57,845 nucleotides of DNA, taken from positions 1 to 57,845 of the forward strand of contig CANEDJ010000003.1 of the NCBI GenBank assembly GCA_947426265.1, given 5' to 3'. This DNA comes from MGBC102946 sp022793145. Its GTDB lineage: Bacteria > Bacillota_I > Bacilli_A > RF39 > UBA660. How positions within the stretch are numbered: the stretch's first letter is position 1; every line of letters starts with the position of its first letter. Of this stretch, positions 1-7,905 are shown piece by piece. The position numbers were made by a program, and so were the translations under genes. The notes below the pieces were generated by a model, which saw only the letters and a program-made list of their open reading frames with translations, did not search any database and was not told the DNA's origin.

Positions 1-2
1 CA

Positions 3-458
3 GCAATGACAGTATATGGAACATATAAAGTAGGACAAGGTATTTATAATAAAGTAACCCAGGTAAATACTGCTGGAACTTTGAAAACATATGGAAATAA
101 TAATTTATCAAATGCTAATTTGTATAGAAATAGTCCATATAGTGGGCAAAAAACTTACTTGGTTGATTATAATAAAATTATTAATCAGTATAATTGGGGA
201 AATCCTGAAACTTTATATAGGCATTATAAAGAACATGGAAAGGATTTTAACTCAACTAATCCAGAAGATTATGCACTACAAGCAAAAGAATTTTATCTAG
301 ATAAGTCTAGCTACCAAGTAAAAACTGGAAGAGATGGAATAACGCGAATATATGATAAGAACACCAATACTTTTGGTTCCTATAATTTAGATACTACAAC
401 CAAAACATTTTTTAGACCAACGCGGAAAAATTATTGGGACAATCAAGGAAGAAAGTAA
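3..458 (+). CDS. polymorphic toxin C-terminal nuclease domain (5'-truncated by window edge)
   Basis: This is the 3' end of a longer gene: the frame is open to the left edge and the first ATG (base 6) has no ribosome site. The ~150 visible residues resemble the nuclease module that ends many CDI, RHS and YD-repeat toxins, of the BECR (barnase/EndoU/colicin E5/RelE) type: a HYKEHG segment followed by an ALQAKEF helix, then RIYDKNTNTFGSYN, TKTFFRPT and a terminal YWDNQ. In that family the module cleaves RNA in a competing cell after delivery. A small gene 41 bp downstream sits where the immunity gene is expected. The delivery domains lie outside the window, and the family name is recognition by eye. 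Confidence 0.68.
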   Translation, partial: AMTVYGTYKVGQGIYNKVTQVNTAGTLKTYGNNNLSNANLYRNSPYSGQKTYLVDYNKIINQYNWGNPETLYRHYKEHGKDFNSTNPEDYALQAKEFYLDKSSYQVKTGRDGITRIYDKNTNTFGSYNLDTTTKTFFRPTRKNYWDNQGRK

Positions 459-499
459 AAGTTCAGAAAGCTAATTCGCTATGAAAAAGGTGATAATAA

Positions 500-889
500 A
501 TGAAGCAGAATGAAAGCATAATGAGAAAATTTTATAATAAAAATAATGATATTTCATATAATCCTATAACCAATTTTGAACAAGCAAAAAAAGAAAAAAA
601 TGCAGTGTTGATATTTGAAGGAGATTATGGTGGCATAATTTACCTTACTTGTCCTATTAGATTAATAAACTGCAATGAAGAAACACTTTATTATCTTTTA
701 AAAAGAATAGATGGTCTTTATTGGAGTGATATTGATGGAGCTAATATATTTTATGAGATTATAGAAGATGATCGTGTTGCAGGAGGTATGAATGGTGGGA
801 AAGTGTTAGAAAAATTATGGATTCATCCAAAAATTTTAGACTTAGGTTTAGGAACTGAAATAGAGAATTTGATTTTTGGTCGTAAATAA
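500..889 (+). CDS. probable immunity protein for the upstream toxin
   Basis: A 129-residue acidic, soluble protein with no signal peptide or membrane segment. It starts at an ATG preceded by AAAAAGGTGATAATAA, a strong ribosome site. I do not recognise the family. The immunity role is inferred from position (directly after a toxin-like C-terminal domain, same strand, one apparent transcription unit), size and acidity, all typical of immunity proteins. It carries a GDYGGIIYL strand region, a LLKRIDGLYW helix and a Gly-rich VAGGMNGGKV turn, and ends near a rho-independent terminator. It could be an unrelated small cytoplasmic protein. Confidence 0.6.
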   Translation: MKQNESIMRKFYNKNNDISYNPITNFEQAKKEKNAVLIFEGDYGGIIYLTCPIRLINCNEETLYYLLKRIDGLYWSDIDGANIFYEIIEDDRVAGGMNGGKVLEKLWIHPKILDLGLGTEIENLIFGRK

Positions 890-903
890 CAAAACATATT
901 GAA

Positions 904-930
904 AGTAGCCAATCATTTGATTGGCTTTCC
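904..930 (+). terminator. rho-independent terminator after the toxin/immunity pair
   Basis: Stem AGCCAATC / GATTGGCT with a short T-rich loop, followed by a weak T-rich tract (TTTCCTTCT). It lies 18 bp after the immunity-gene stop. Confidence 0.6.
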
Positions 931-1099
931 TTCTATTATGCATTCTAAAACTGTCCAAATCAGTAAATTAGTCAAAGTTAAATAACTGACTTAGTAATTA
1001 GTAGAGGAAAACAAAAATTGGCAAATCTCAGGAATAATACAATGTTTTTCCTAGAAAAAGGAAATTATATAAATTATTAAGTATGGAATTAACCCAAGC

Positions 1100-1125
1100 A
1101 AAAAAGGAAGAAGACTTCCTTTTTT
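1100..1125. terminator. bidirectional terminator
   Basis: A 10-bp perfect stem, AAAAAGGAAG / CTTCCTTTTT around loop AAGA, with T-runs on both strands. It directly abuts the stop codon of the minus-strand YjcZ-like gene, so it mainly terminates that gene. The 210 bases to its left hold no gene that I can support. Confidence 0.75.
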
Positions 1126-1301
1126 TAGTTATTAAATGCTCTTGCACCAATAACGATTACTAATAAGATAAATAGGACTAATATGATAGCAGCACCATAT
1201 CCAGCACCGCCACCGTATCCGTATCCTCCACCATAAGATGGATATCCAGAGTTGCAGCAGCAATTATTTCCATAACCACTATAACCACCGTAATAATACA
1301 T
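1125..1301 (-). CDS. YjcZ-like small Gly/Tyr-rich sporulation protein
   Basis: A 58-residue protein: an N-terminal half made almost only of Gly, Tyr, Ser, Asn and Cys (MYYYGGYSGYG, then a CCC run), followed by one membrane segment GAAIILVLFILLVIVIGA. This architecture and the GYGAAIILVLFILLVIV tail are those of the YjcZ family of tiny Bacillus spore proteins. The ATG at 1301 is chosen because GGGAGGG lies 6 bp upstream; an in-frame ATG at 1316 would place that ribosome site inside the gene. It is monocistronic, ends on a strong terminator and is divergent from ftsW. The Cys triplet is unusual and could cross-link in the spore coat (inference). Confidence 0.72.
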   Translation of the reverse strand: MYYYGGYSGYGNNCCCNSGYPSYGGGYGYGGGAGYGAAIILVLFILLVIVIGARAFNN

Positions 1302-1385
1302 TATAATCCCTCCCATCTAATCTAATATATTGTATTAAACTGTCAAAATAATGTTTATGAAATTCACCTATTTTTGAAAAATTGA

Positions 1386-1414
1386 TTGTGAGATAATGAA
1401 ATATATGTTATGAT
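1386..1414 (+). promoter_or_regulatory. sigma-A-type promoter for ftsW
   Basis: TTGTGA, 17-bp spacer, TATGAT. The upstream ATG at 1410 overlaps the -10 box, which argues against it being the ftsW start. Confidence 0.55.
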
Positions 1415-1436
1415 TAAAAGTAGAGTAGGTGAGGAT

Positions 1437-2609
1437 ATGATCAAACAAATAAGACGTAACTTACATGATTTAGATAAACCATTACTCTTTGTTACAGTAG
1501 CTTTCTTCTTGTTTGGATTATTTAATATCTTAACTGCCTCTAGTAGAGAAGCTGTTGTCAGATACGATGCTTCTATGTATCACTATTTTATTCAACAATT
1601 AAAAATGCTTTCTATTGGTTTTGTAGGATTTCTCATTATCATTAATATTGATAGCAAACATTATCCAAAATGGGCATTTTTCTTATTTATTGCAATTTTA
1701 CTTTTACTGCTTTACTTGTCTTTTGCTGGAACAGAACATAAAGGAGCTAAAAACTGGGTAAATATTGCAGGTTTTTCTTTTCAACCAAGTGAATTTGCCA
1801 AACCTATCATTATTGTATCTTTAGCTTGTTTTTTTGATTTATTTGGAAAAAAACTTAAAAACAAAAAAATTGCTCACTATGACATGATTTCAGTTGTTCT
1901 GATAATCGGATTATTAATTCCAGTAATTGTATTCTTACAAAAGGACTTTGGAACCATGTTAATATTAATGACAATTTTCTTCGTAATGTTTTTTGCCAGC
2001 CCTATTTTGAGAATTGAAAAATTAAAAACTTTCTTTTTACTAATAGGACTTGGAATTGTAGCATGTTCTATGATGATTATGGTGAAAGGATATATTTTAT
2101 CTCCAGCCCAAATGGCAAGATTTGATTTCTTTAATCCTTGCTCTAAATACGAGAAAGGCGGATATCAAGTCTGTAATGGTTTCATCGCTTTCAATGATGG
2201 AGGTTTATGGGGACTTGGAATAGGAAAAAGTAAGCAAAAATATTCTTATATTCCAGAACCTCATACAGATAGCGTTTTCGCTATCATAGGAGAAGAATGG
2301 GGATTTTTAAAAAGCACTTTTATCTTTATTGTTTATGCATATATTTTAAAGCGGATATTAGACCTATCAGCAAAAGCAAGTAGGGTAAGAGGCAAATTTA
2401 TTTGTTTGGGAGTGGCAACTTATATATTTTCTCATATTTTAATTAACCTAGGTGGATTATTTGGAGTAATTCCTTTAACTGGAGTTCCATTACCTTTCTT
2501 ATCTTATGGTGGCTCTTTTGCCATTTCCCTAATTGGTTCTCTTAGTCTTGTACAAAGAGTTCATATAGAAACAAAAAATCAAAAAATTAATGTAGGAGGA
2601 AGAATATGA
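1437..2609 (+). CDS. ftsW: FtsW/RodA/SpoVE-family peptidoglycan glycosyltransferase
   Basis: A 390-residue SEDS protein with about ten membrane helices. It polymerises glycan strands from lipid II with a partner class B penicillin-binding protein at the septum or spore cortex. Family signatures are FSFQPSEFAK in the first half, YIPEPHTDSVFAIIGEEWG in the middle and GVPLPFLSYGGS near the end. The start at 1437 has GGTGAGG just upstream; the earlier ATG at 1410 sits inside the promoter. The last four bases overlap the next gene, a prepilin, so the two are coupled. FtsW and SpoVE are hard to tell apart by sequence, and this may be the sporulation paralogue. Confidence 0.88.
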   Translation: MIKQIRRNLHDLDKPLLFVTVAFFLFGLFNILTASSREAVVRYDASMYHYFIQQLKMLSIGFVGFLIIINIDSKHYPKWAFFLFIAILLLLLYLSFAGTEHKGAKNWVNIAGFSFQPSEFAKPIIIVSLACFFDLFGKKLKNKKIAHYDMISVVLIIGLLIPVIVFLQKDFGTMLILMTIFFVMFFASPILRIEKLKTFFLLIGLGIVACSMMIMVKGYILSPAQMARFDFFNPCSKYEKGGYQVCNGFIAFNDGGLWGLGIGKSKQKYSYIPEPHTDSVFAIIGEEWGFLKSTFIFIVYAYILKRILDLSAKASRVRGKFICLGVATYIFSHILINLGGLFGVIPLTGVPLPFLSYGGSFAISLIGSLSLVQRVHIETKNQKINVGGRI

Positions 2610-2977
2610 AAAAAAATGGATTTACATTAGCTGAACTTTTAGGAGTAGTTGTTATTTTAGGGCTTTTGCTTCTTCTCGTATTCCCATCAGTTGTAAAAGA
2701 ACTAAAAGAAGGAGAAGCGAACATTGATAGCGCAGTAGAACAGATTATTAAAAATGGGGCTTCAAATTATGTTGAAAATAACAAAAATACTTATCCATCT
2801 ACCAAGAATGCAACTTATTGTATTACTTTAAGTACTTTAGTAAATGCAGGAGAAATTTCTAAAAGCTTGCTTATTGATAAAAAAGGCAATGAATTGGATT
2901 TAGGAAAAAAAGTAGAAGTTCAGATTCAAAGTGGTCAAAAAACTTATCAAATGAATGATCAATGTCAAAATAGTTAG
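2606..2977 (+). CDS. type IV prepilin-like protein (class III signal)
   Basis: A 123-residue pseudopilin. It begins MKKNGFTLAELLG followed by a long hydrophobic helix, the typical prepilin peptidase site with cleavage after G5 and Glu at mature position 5. The rest is a small globular domain with two cysteines (TYCITLS and NDQCQNS) that probably form a disulfide. The ribosome site GGAGGAAG lies in the end of ftsW and the ATG overlaps the ftsW stop. ComEA and ComEC follow, so a role in a competence pseudopilus is likely. The processing peptidase is encoded at 12149. Confidence 0.82.
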   Translation: MKKNGFTLAELLGVVVILGLLLLLVFPSVVKELKEGEANIDSAVEQIIKNGASNYVENNKNTYPSTKNATYCITLSTLVNAGEISKSLLIDKKGNELDLGKKVEVQIQSGQKTYQMNDQCQNS

Positions 2978-3020
2978 GATTTTTTATCTATGAGCAAATA
3001 TCATTTTATGAGGTGATAAA

Positions 3021-3677
3021 ATGATACAAAAAATATTTGAGAAAAAAAGAATGTTACTAATTTTAAGTATCACTCTTTTTTTATTACTTTCTTGTTTTTT
3101 ATTTCCAAAAGAGGAAGAAATTATATTAGAGGAATCATTGAAAGAAGAAACTGGAAAAGTTGTTCAAGAAGACGTTATTCAAGTAGATATCAAGGGAGCT
3201 GTTAAAACTCCAGGAGTCTATCAAATGAATAACAATTCTAGGGTTCAGGATGCTATAGAAAAAAGTGGAGGACTTTTAGAAAATGCTTATTTAAATACAA
3301 TCAATTTAAGTAAAAGATTACATGATGAAATGGTAATTATCATTTATACAAAAGAAGAAATAGATCAATTTCTAAAAGAAGAAACACGAACATTAAAACA
3401 AGAGAACACTTGTATTTGTCCTAAAATAACAAATGATGTTTGTATAGAAAAATCAATTACAAATAAAGAAGAAATCAATCATACATTGAAAATATCCTTA
3501 AACCATGGAAAGAAAGAAGACTTTGAAACATTAACAGGAATAGGCCCATCAAAAGCAGAAGCAATTATAAAATATCGAAATGAGCATGGAAAATTTGAAA
3601 CCATTGAAGAAATTAAAAATGTAAATGGAATAGGAGAAGCAACTTTTGAAAAGATTAAAGATCATCTTACACTCTAA
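3021..3677 (+). CDS. comEA: ComEA-family DNA receptor
   Basis: A 218-residue membrane-anchored DNA-binding protein that captures double-stranded DNA outside the membrane during transformation. One N-terminal membrane segment (residues ~10-27) is followed by an acidic stretch, an SLBB-type beta-grasp domain (VDIKGAVKTPGVYQM), a Cys-containing linker (NTCICPKI) and a C-terminal helix-hairpin-helix pair (LTGIGPSKAEAII and VNGIGEATFEKI). The start has GAGGTGAT 4 bp upstream. Its 3' end overlaps comEC by 32 bp, as expected for a comEA-comEC operon; comEB is absent between them. Confidence 0.9.
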   Translation: MIQKIFEKKRMLLILSITLFLLLSCFLFPKEEEIILEESLKEETGKVVQEDVIQVDIKGAVKTPGVYQMNNNSRVQDAIEKSGGLLENAYLNTINLSKRLHDEMVIIIYTKEEIDQFLKEETRTLKQENTCICPKITNDVCIEKSITNKEEINHTLKISLNHGKKEDFETLTGIGPSKAEAIIKYRNEHGKFETIEEIKNVNGIGEATFEKIKDHLTL

Positions 3678-5691
3678 TTACTTTTTGCTAATTTGTTTTT
3701 TACTTTTATTATTTTATCTTTTTTATTCTTTTACATTTGTAAAATCTAAATACCAAAAAAATGATATTTCCTTTGAGGGAACTATTTTATCTAAAAAAAT
3801 ATACGAAAGTTATGCTATCTTAGAAATAAAGGGAAAAGAAAAATTGCTTGTCCAATATACTTTTTCTTCTATAAAATTGATACAAAACTTAAAAATAGGG
3901 GATGTTATTTCTTTTAAAGGTACTTTAGAATTGCCTAGTTCAAATAGGAACTTTTACCTATTTAATTATCAAAAGTATTTAAAAGGAAAACAAATTTTTT
4001 GGATTGCGAAAACGGATAGCATTATATTAAAGAAACCTTCTAGTGGATTTTATTTATGGAAAGATAAACTGATTCGAAAAATGGAAAAGAAAAAACAAGC
4101 CTCTTATTATTTTTCCTTTTTATTAGGGGATAGTTCTAGTTTAAAGAAAAAAAATTTATATCAAGAATTAGGAATTAGCCACTTATTTGCTGTTTCAGGA
4201 ATGCATATCCTCTTTATTGCAGGTTTCCTATCAAAATTGTTTCAAAAACTATGTTCTAAAACACTAATTTCCTTTTTTCTTGTTACAGTTGTATTAACTT
4301 TCTATATTTGGTTATTATCAGATAGCGCTTCTGCTAATAGAGCTTATCTACTATATCTTTTCTCTTTCTTAAATAAATATTACAAATTACAACTTTCTTC
4401 TTTAAAATTATTGCTTTTTGTTCTTATGATTTCTATTTTTAAAAATCCATTTTGTCTCTTTCAAATAGGATTTCAATTTAGTTTTTTAATTTGCTTTTTT
4501 TTGATGCTTAAAAAAAGAGATTCCAAAGGATATATAAAAGACTTATGGATCACATCTAGTCTTGCCTTTCTTGTGAGCCTACCACTTTCTTTATACCATT
4601 TTCATCAAATTCATTTAGGAAGTATTTGCTTTAATATGATTGCGGTTCCTTTTGTAACAATCATTTTATTTCCATTATCCTTCTTGTCCTTTTTCTTTCC
4701 AATATTTGAAAATCTTTTTTGTTTATGTATTGGAATTTTTGAATTTACAATAGATAGCTTCAAAATATTTGATTTTTTAAAATTGATATTTCCAGCTTAT
4801 CCAGTTTTTTCTCTTTTCTTCTATTATTTTATATTAATCTTTGGTTTTATTAAAACTAAAAAAATATTGGTTTTCTTTTTCTTACTTTTATTTTTGCACT
4901 TTCTAACTCCTTATATCAATAACTCTTATTGGGTTGATATGATTGACATAAAAGAAGGAGACGCTATTTTAATACGTTATCCTCATTTAGAAAAGACCAT
5001 TTTAATTGATTGTGGAGGTAGGCTACCTTTTCAAAAAAATAGTATATCTCAAGTAGATAACATATTCATTCCTTATATGAAAGCATTAGGAGTGAAAAAA
5101 ATAGACATTTTAATACTCTCCCATGGAGATTACGATCATATGGGAAATGCAATAGAATTAGTAGAAAAATTTAAAGTAGAAAAAGTAATTTTTAATTGTG
5201 GGGAATGGAATGAATTAGAACAAAATTTAATTAAAGTTTTAGAAAAAAAGAAATTAAAATACTATTCTTGCATAAAAGAACTCAAAACTGCTTCTAATAA
5301 ATTGTATTTTCTAAATACAAGAGAATACGAGAATGAAAATGATAATTCAAGTGTTATTTATACAGAACTGAGTCATTACAAATTTCTATTTATGGGTGAT
5401 GCAGGAGAAAAGAAAGAAAAGGAAATATTAAATAAATATAAATTGCAAGATATAGATGTACTAAAAGTAGGGCATCATGGAAGTAAAACAAGCTCTAGTG
5501 AAGAATTTATTGATAGAATAAATCCTAAATATTCTATTATTTCAGTTGGCAAAAATAACAGGTATGGGCATCCAAATCAAGAAGTATTGAAAAACTTAGC
5601 AAATTCAAAAATATATAGAACAGACAAAAATGGAGGAATCCAAATAAAACTAAGCAAGAATGGGTATCAGATGAAAACTTGTCATCCATAA
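3646..5691 (+). CDS. comEC: ComEC/Rec2 DNA-uptake channel
   Basis: A 681-residue membrane protein that passes single-stranded DNA into the cytoplasm. In order: two N-terminal helices, a soluble OB-like DUF4131 region, the competence core (SHLFAVSGMHILFIAGF at residues ~180-195, then many helices), and a C-terminal metallo-beta-lactamase-like domain. That domain keeps SHGDYDHMGN (~residue 491), MGDAG and VGHHGSKTSS, so it should be an active nuclease. The start is a TTG at 3646 with an ideal AGGAGAAG six bases upstream; this places the first 32 bp inside comEA and implies translational coupling. Confidence 0.9.
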   Translation: MKRLKIILHSNYFLLICFLLLLFYLFYSFTFVKSKYQKNDISFEGTILSKKIYESYAILEIKGKEKLLVQYTFSSIKLIQNLKIGDVISFKGTLELPSSNRNFYLFNYQKYLKGKQIFWIAKTDSIILKKPSSGFYLWKDKLIRKMEKKKQASYYFSFLLGDSSSLKKKNLYQELGISHLFAVSGMHILFIAGFLSKLFQKLCSKTLISFFLVTVVLTFYIWLLSDSASANRAYLLYLFSFLNKYYKLQLSSLKLLLFVLMISIFKNPFCLFQIGFQFSFLICFFLMLKKRDSKGYIKDLWITSSLAFLVSLPLSLYHFHQIHLGSICFNMIAVPFVTIILFPLSFLSFFFPIFENLFCLCIGIFEFTIDSFKIFDFLKLIFPAYPVFSLFFYYFILIFGFIKTKKILVFFFLLLFLHFLTPYINNSYWVDMIDIKEGDAILIRYPHLEKTILIDCGGRLPFQKNSISQVDNIFIPYMKALGVKKIDILILSHGDYDHMGNAIELVEKFKVEKVIFNCGEWNELEQNLIKVLEKKKLKYYSCIKELKTASNKLYFLNTREYENENDNSSVIYTELSHYKFLFMGDAGEKKEKEILNKYKLQDIDVLKVGHHGSKTSSSEEFIDRINPKYSIISVGKNNRYGHPNQEVLKNLANSKIYRTDKNGGIQIKLSKNGYQMKTCHP

Positions 5692-6153
5692 GAAGACTTA
5701 AGATGTGAATTAGATAGATGAAAATGTAAAAAAGAATCAAAGTGAAACTATTGGAATTGTCATTTGTAAATAAGATAATAAAATATTGTTTCAATGAAAG
5801 AATATCAATTAATTGAATATTAAAAGATGAGTAAAAGAAGCAATCATTTTTTTGACACATATTGACTACATAAAAATATACTATTTATGAAAGAGGTAAG
5901 AAAATGAAGCAAACAGGAATATTATTTATCAAAACTGGATACGCTATAAGTAGGACATTATGATTTAAAAAATGGAGAAGAAAAAATTGAATTCTAAATC
6001 TTGTCTTCCCTGAGACACGTTACCCATATGGTGGCGTTTTATATAGATTTGAGGCATAAATTGCCTCTTTTTTGCGTTTTTATAAAAAATATTATTAAAT
6101 TTTTAGGATTTTTAAAAGTTTTGTCGTATATTATTAATAGGGAGTTCGATAAT
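5692..6153 (+). other. 462-bp intergenic region between comEC and dnaG
   Basis: No gene of confident identity. It holds a tiny ORF at 5904-5963 with a ribosome-site-like AGAGGTAAG. The sequence from 5950 continues in another frame to 5997, so this may be a frame-shifted remnant. Sequences TTGACA (5852) and TATACT (5877) are too far apart for a standard promoter. Two adjacent hairpins at 6018-6073 are annotated separately. No sigma-A promoter for dnaG could be placed with confidence. Confidence 0.4.
6018..6073 (+). terminator. tandem hairpins ending in a rho-independent terminator upstream of dnaG
   Basis: The first hairpin is CGTTACC / GGTGGCG around loop CATAT, followed by TTTT. The second is GAGGCA / TGCCTC around TAAAT, followed by TTTTTT. 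The second is a clear terminator located 80 bp before dnaG. It either ends the comEC transcript or a short RNA, or attenuates dnaG. Confidence 0.65.
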
Positions 6154-7905
6154 ATGCCTTTGATAAGTCCAGAAGAAATTAATCGCATAAAAGATAGTAA
6201 TGATATCGTAGATACAATATCAAAGTATATTCCGCTTGTACCAAAAGGGAAAAACTTTTTTGGAGTTTGTCCTTTTCATGAGGACCATTCCCCTAGTATG
6301 AGTGTCTCTAAAGAAAAGCAAATCTATACTTGCTTTTCATGTGGTGCTACTGGAAATGTTATAAAATTTATTGAAGACTATGAAAATGTTAGCTTTATGG
6401 AAGCTTTAAAAATATTAGCAGATCGTGCTGGTATTATTTTATCGGTAGGAACTGTTCAAAAAAAAGGATCAGATAGAAATGCTCCACTTTACGATATTTA
6501 TGATTTAAGCTCTAAATTTTATCATAATAACATTAATACTGCTCTTGGAAAGGCCGCCAAAGAATATTTAAAGCAAAGAGACATTGATGAAGCAATCATT
6601 AAAGAATTTGGAATAGGGCTGGCTTTAAAAAAACATGACATGCTGACAAGTCTTCTTACCAATAAAAAATTTGATATGAACATGCTTATGAAAAGTGGGC
6701 TTGTAGTAAGAAATGAACGAGGTTATTTGGATTCTTATTACAATCGGATTATGTTTCCACTATGGGATATTACAGGAAAAGTAGTAGGGTTTAGTGGAAG
6801 AATTTATAATGGAGAAAAAGATGCCCCTAAATATATTAATTCTAAAGAATCAGAGATTTTTAAAAAAGGAGAACTCTTATACAACTATCATCGAGCGAAG
6901 GATGAAGCAAGAAAAGAAAACAAAGTCATTATCATGGAAGGCTTTATGGATGTTATTAGAGCTTATACGATTGGATTAAAAAATGTTGTTGCTATGATGG
7001 GAACAGCAGTAACCAAAGAGCAAGCATTGCTTATAAAGCGTATGGCAAAAGATGTAATTCTATGTTTTGATGGAGATAGAGCTGGAGAAAAAGCAACTCT
7101 ATCTTGTTCAGAAGAACTTTTAAAAATTGGGGTGACCCCTAAAATTATTTATTTAGAAGAAGATTTAGATCCAGATGAATATATTAGTAAATATGGAAAA
7201 GAAAGATTTTTAGGAAAACTTGAAAATCCAATTAATGTAATGGATTTTAAATTATTTTATCTAAAAAAACAGAAAAATTTGTCTAGTGAACAGGATGTCG
7301 CAAAATATGTGAGTGATGTATTAGAAGAATTGACGAAAATAGATGATGATATTCTAAAAGAATTAACTCTTCAAAAAATCAGTAAAGAATCAAAATTGGA
7401 TATTGAATTTTTGAAAGCTCAATTAGCATCGAAAGAAATACCAAAAAAAGTAGAAGAAAAGAAAGATCCGAAGAAAAAAATAAATAAGTATGATAAAGCT
7501 CAAATGTATTTGTTATATTATATGTTAAGAAGCAAAGAAGTTATTCGCTTATATAATAAAAAAATTACATTTATGCCTATAGAGCGTTATCGTAATTTAG
7601 CGTTTCATATTAGTTATTACTATAAATTGAATGGAGATATTAATATTTCATCATTGATTGATCAATTTGAAGATCATAAAGAACTGATTCGAACATTAGG
7701 AGAAATAGAACAATTAAACTTAAAAGAAGATTATACATTAGAAGAAATAGAAGATTATTTAAATACGATTAAAGAATATAATATCAAAAACGGACAAGCT
7801 GAATTGCAAAAAAAATTAAAAGAAGAACGAGATTTGAAAGAAAAAGTTAGAATTGCAAATGAAATACTTGCATTAAAAGTAAGGAGAGAAGAAAATGATA
7901 AATGA
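6154..7905 (+). CDS. dnaG: DNA primase
   Basis: A 583-residue primase that makes RNA primers at the replication fork. The N-terminal CHC2 zinc ribbon has ligands C39, H42, C60 and C63 (CPFHEDHSPSM, CFSCGATG). It is followed by the catalytic core with the Toprim motifs EGFMDVIRAY and CFDGDRAGEKA, and a Lys-rich linker before the DnaB-interacting C-terminal domain. The ATG at 6154 is used because MPLISPEEINRIK is the normal DnaG N-terminus and AGGGAG lies nine bases upstream; the in-frame TTG at 6001 lies before the terminator hairpins. Its end overlaps rpoD by 11 bp, the standard Bacillota macromolecular-synthesis operon. Confidence 0.95.
   Translation: MPLISPEEINRIKDSNDIVDTISKYIPLVPKGKNFFGVCPFHEDHSPSMSVSKEKQIYTCFSCGATGNVIKFIEDYENVSFMEALKILADRAGIILSVGTVQKKGSDRNAPLYDIYDLSSKFYHNNINTALGKAAKEYLKQRDIDEAIIKEFGIGLALKKHDMLTSLLTNKKFDMNMLMKSGLVVRNERGYLDSYYNRIMFPLWDITGKVVGFSGRIYNGEKDAPKYINSKESEIFKKGELLYNYHRAKDEARKENKVIIMEGFMDVIRAYTIGLKNVVAMMGTAVTKEQALLIKRMAKDVILCFDGDRAGEKATLSCSEELLKIGVTPKIIYLEEDLDPDEYISKYGKERFLGKLENPINVMDFKLFYLKKQKNLSSEQDVAKYVSDVLEELTKIDDDILKELTLQKISKESKLDIEFLKAQLASKEIPKKVEEKKDPKKKINKYDKAQMYLLYYMLRSKEVIRLYNKKITFMPIERYRNLAFHISYYYKLNGDINISSLIDQFEDHKELIRTLGEIEQLNLKEDYTLEEIEDYLNTIKEYNIKNGQAELQKKLKEERDLKEKVRIANEILALKVRREENDK

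Noticed and set aside
5537..5860. A 107-codon minus-strand ORF over the end of comEC
   Set aside because: Antisense to a well-supported gene, lacks a ribosome site and has a composition typical of a reverse frame.
5852..5890. Promoter with TTGACA at 5852
   Set aside because: Spacings to TATACT (19 bp) and to other -10-like words do not fit, so no promoter is annotated.
5904..5997. Tiny ORF with a frame change that could be a gene remnant
   Set aside because: Only 19 codons, then a frame shift to a short tail; too little sequence to recognise a family, so it is only noted within the intergenic entry.
6001..6153. Upstream extension of dnaG from a TTG at 6001
   Set aside because: The normal DnaG N-terminus and an AGGGAG site are at 6154, and the upstream part contains a terminator hairpin.
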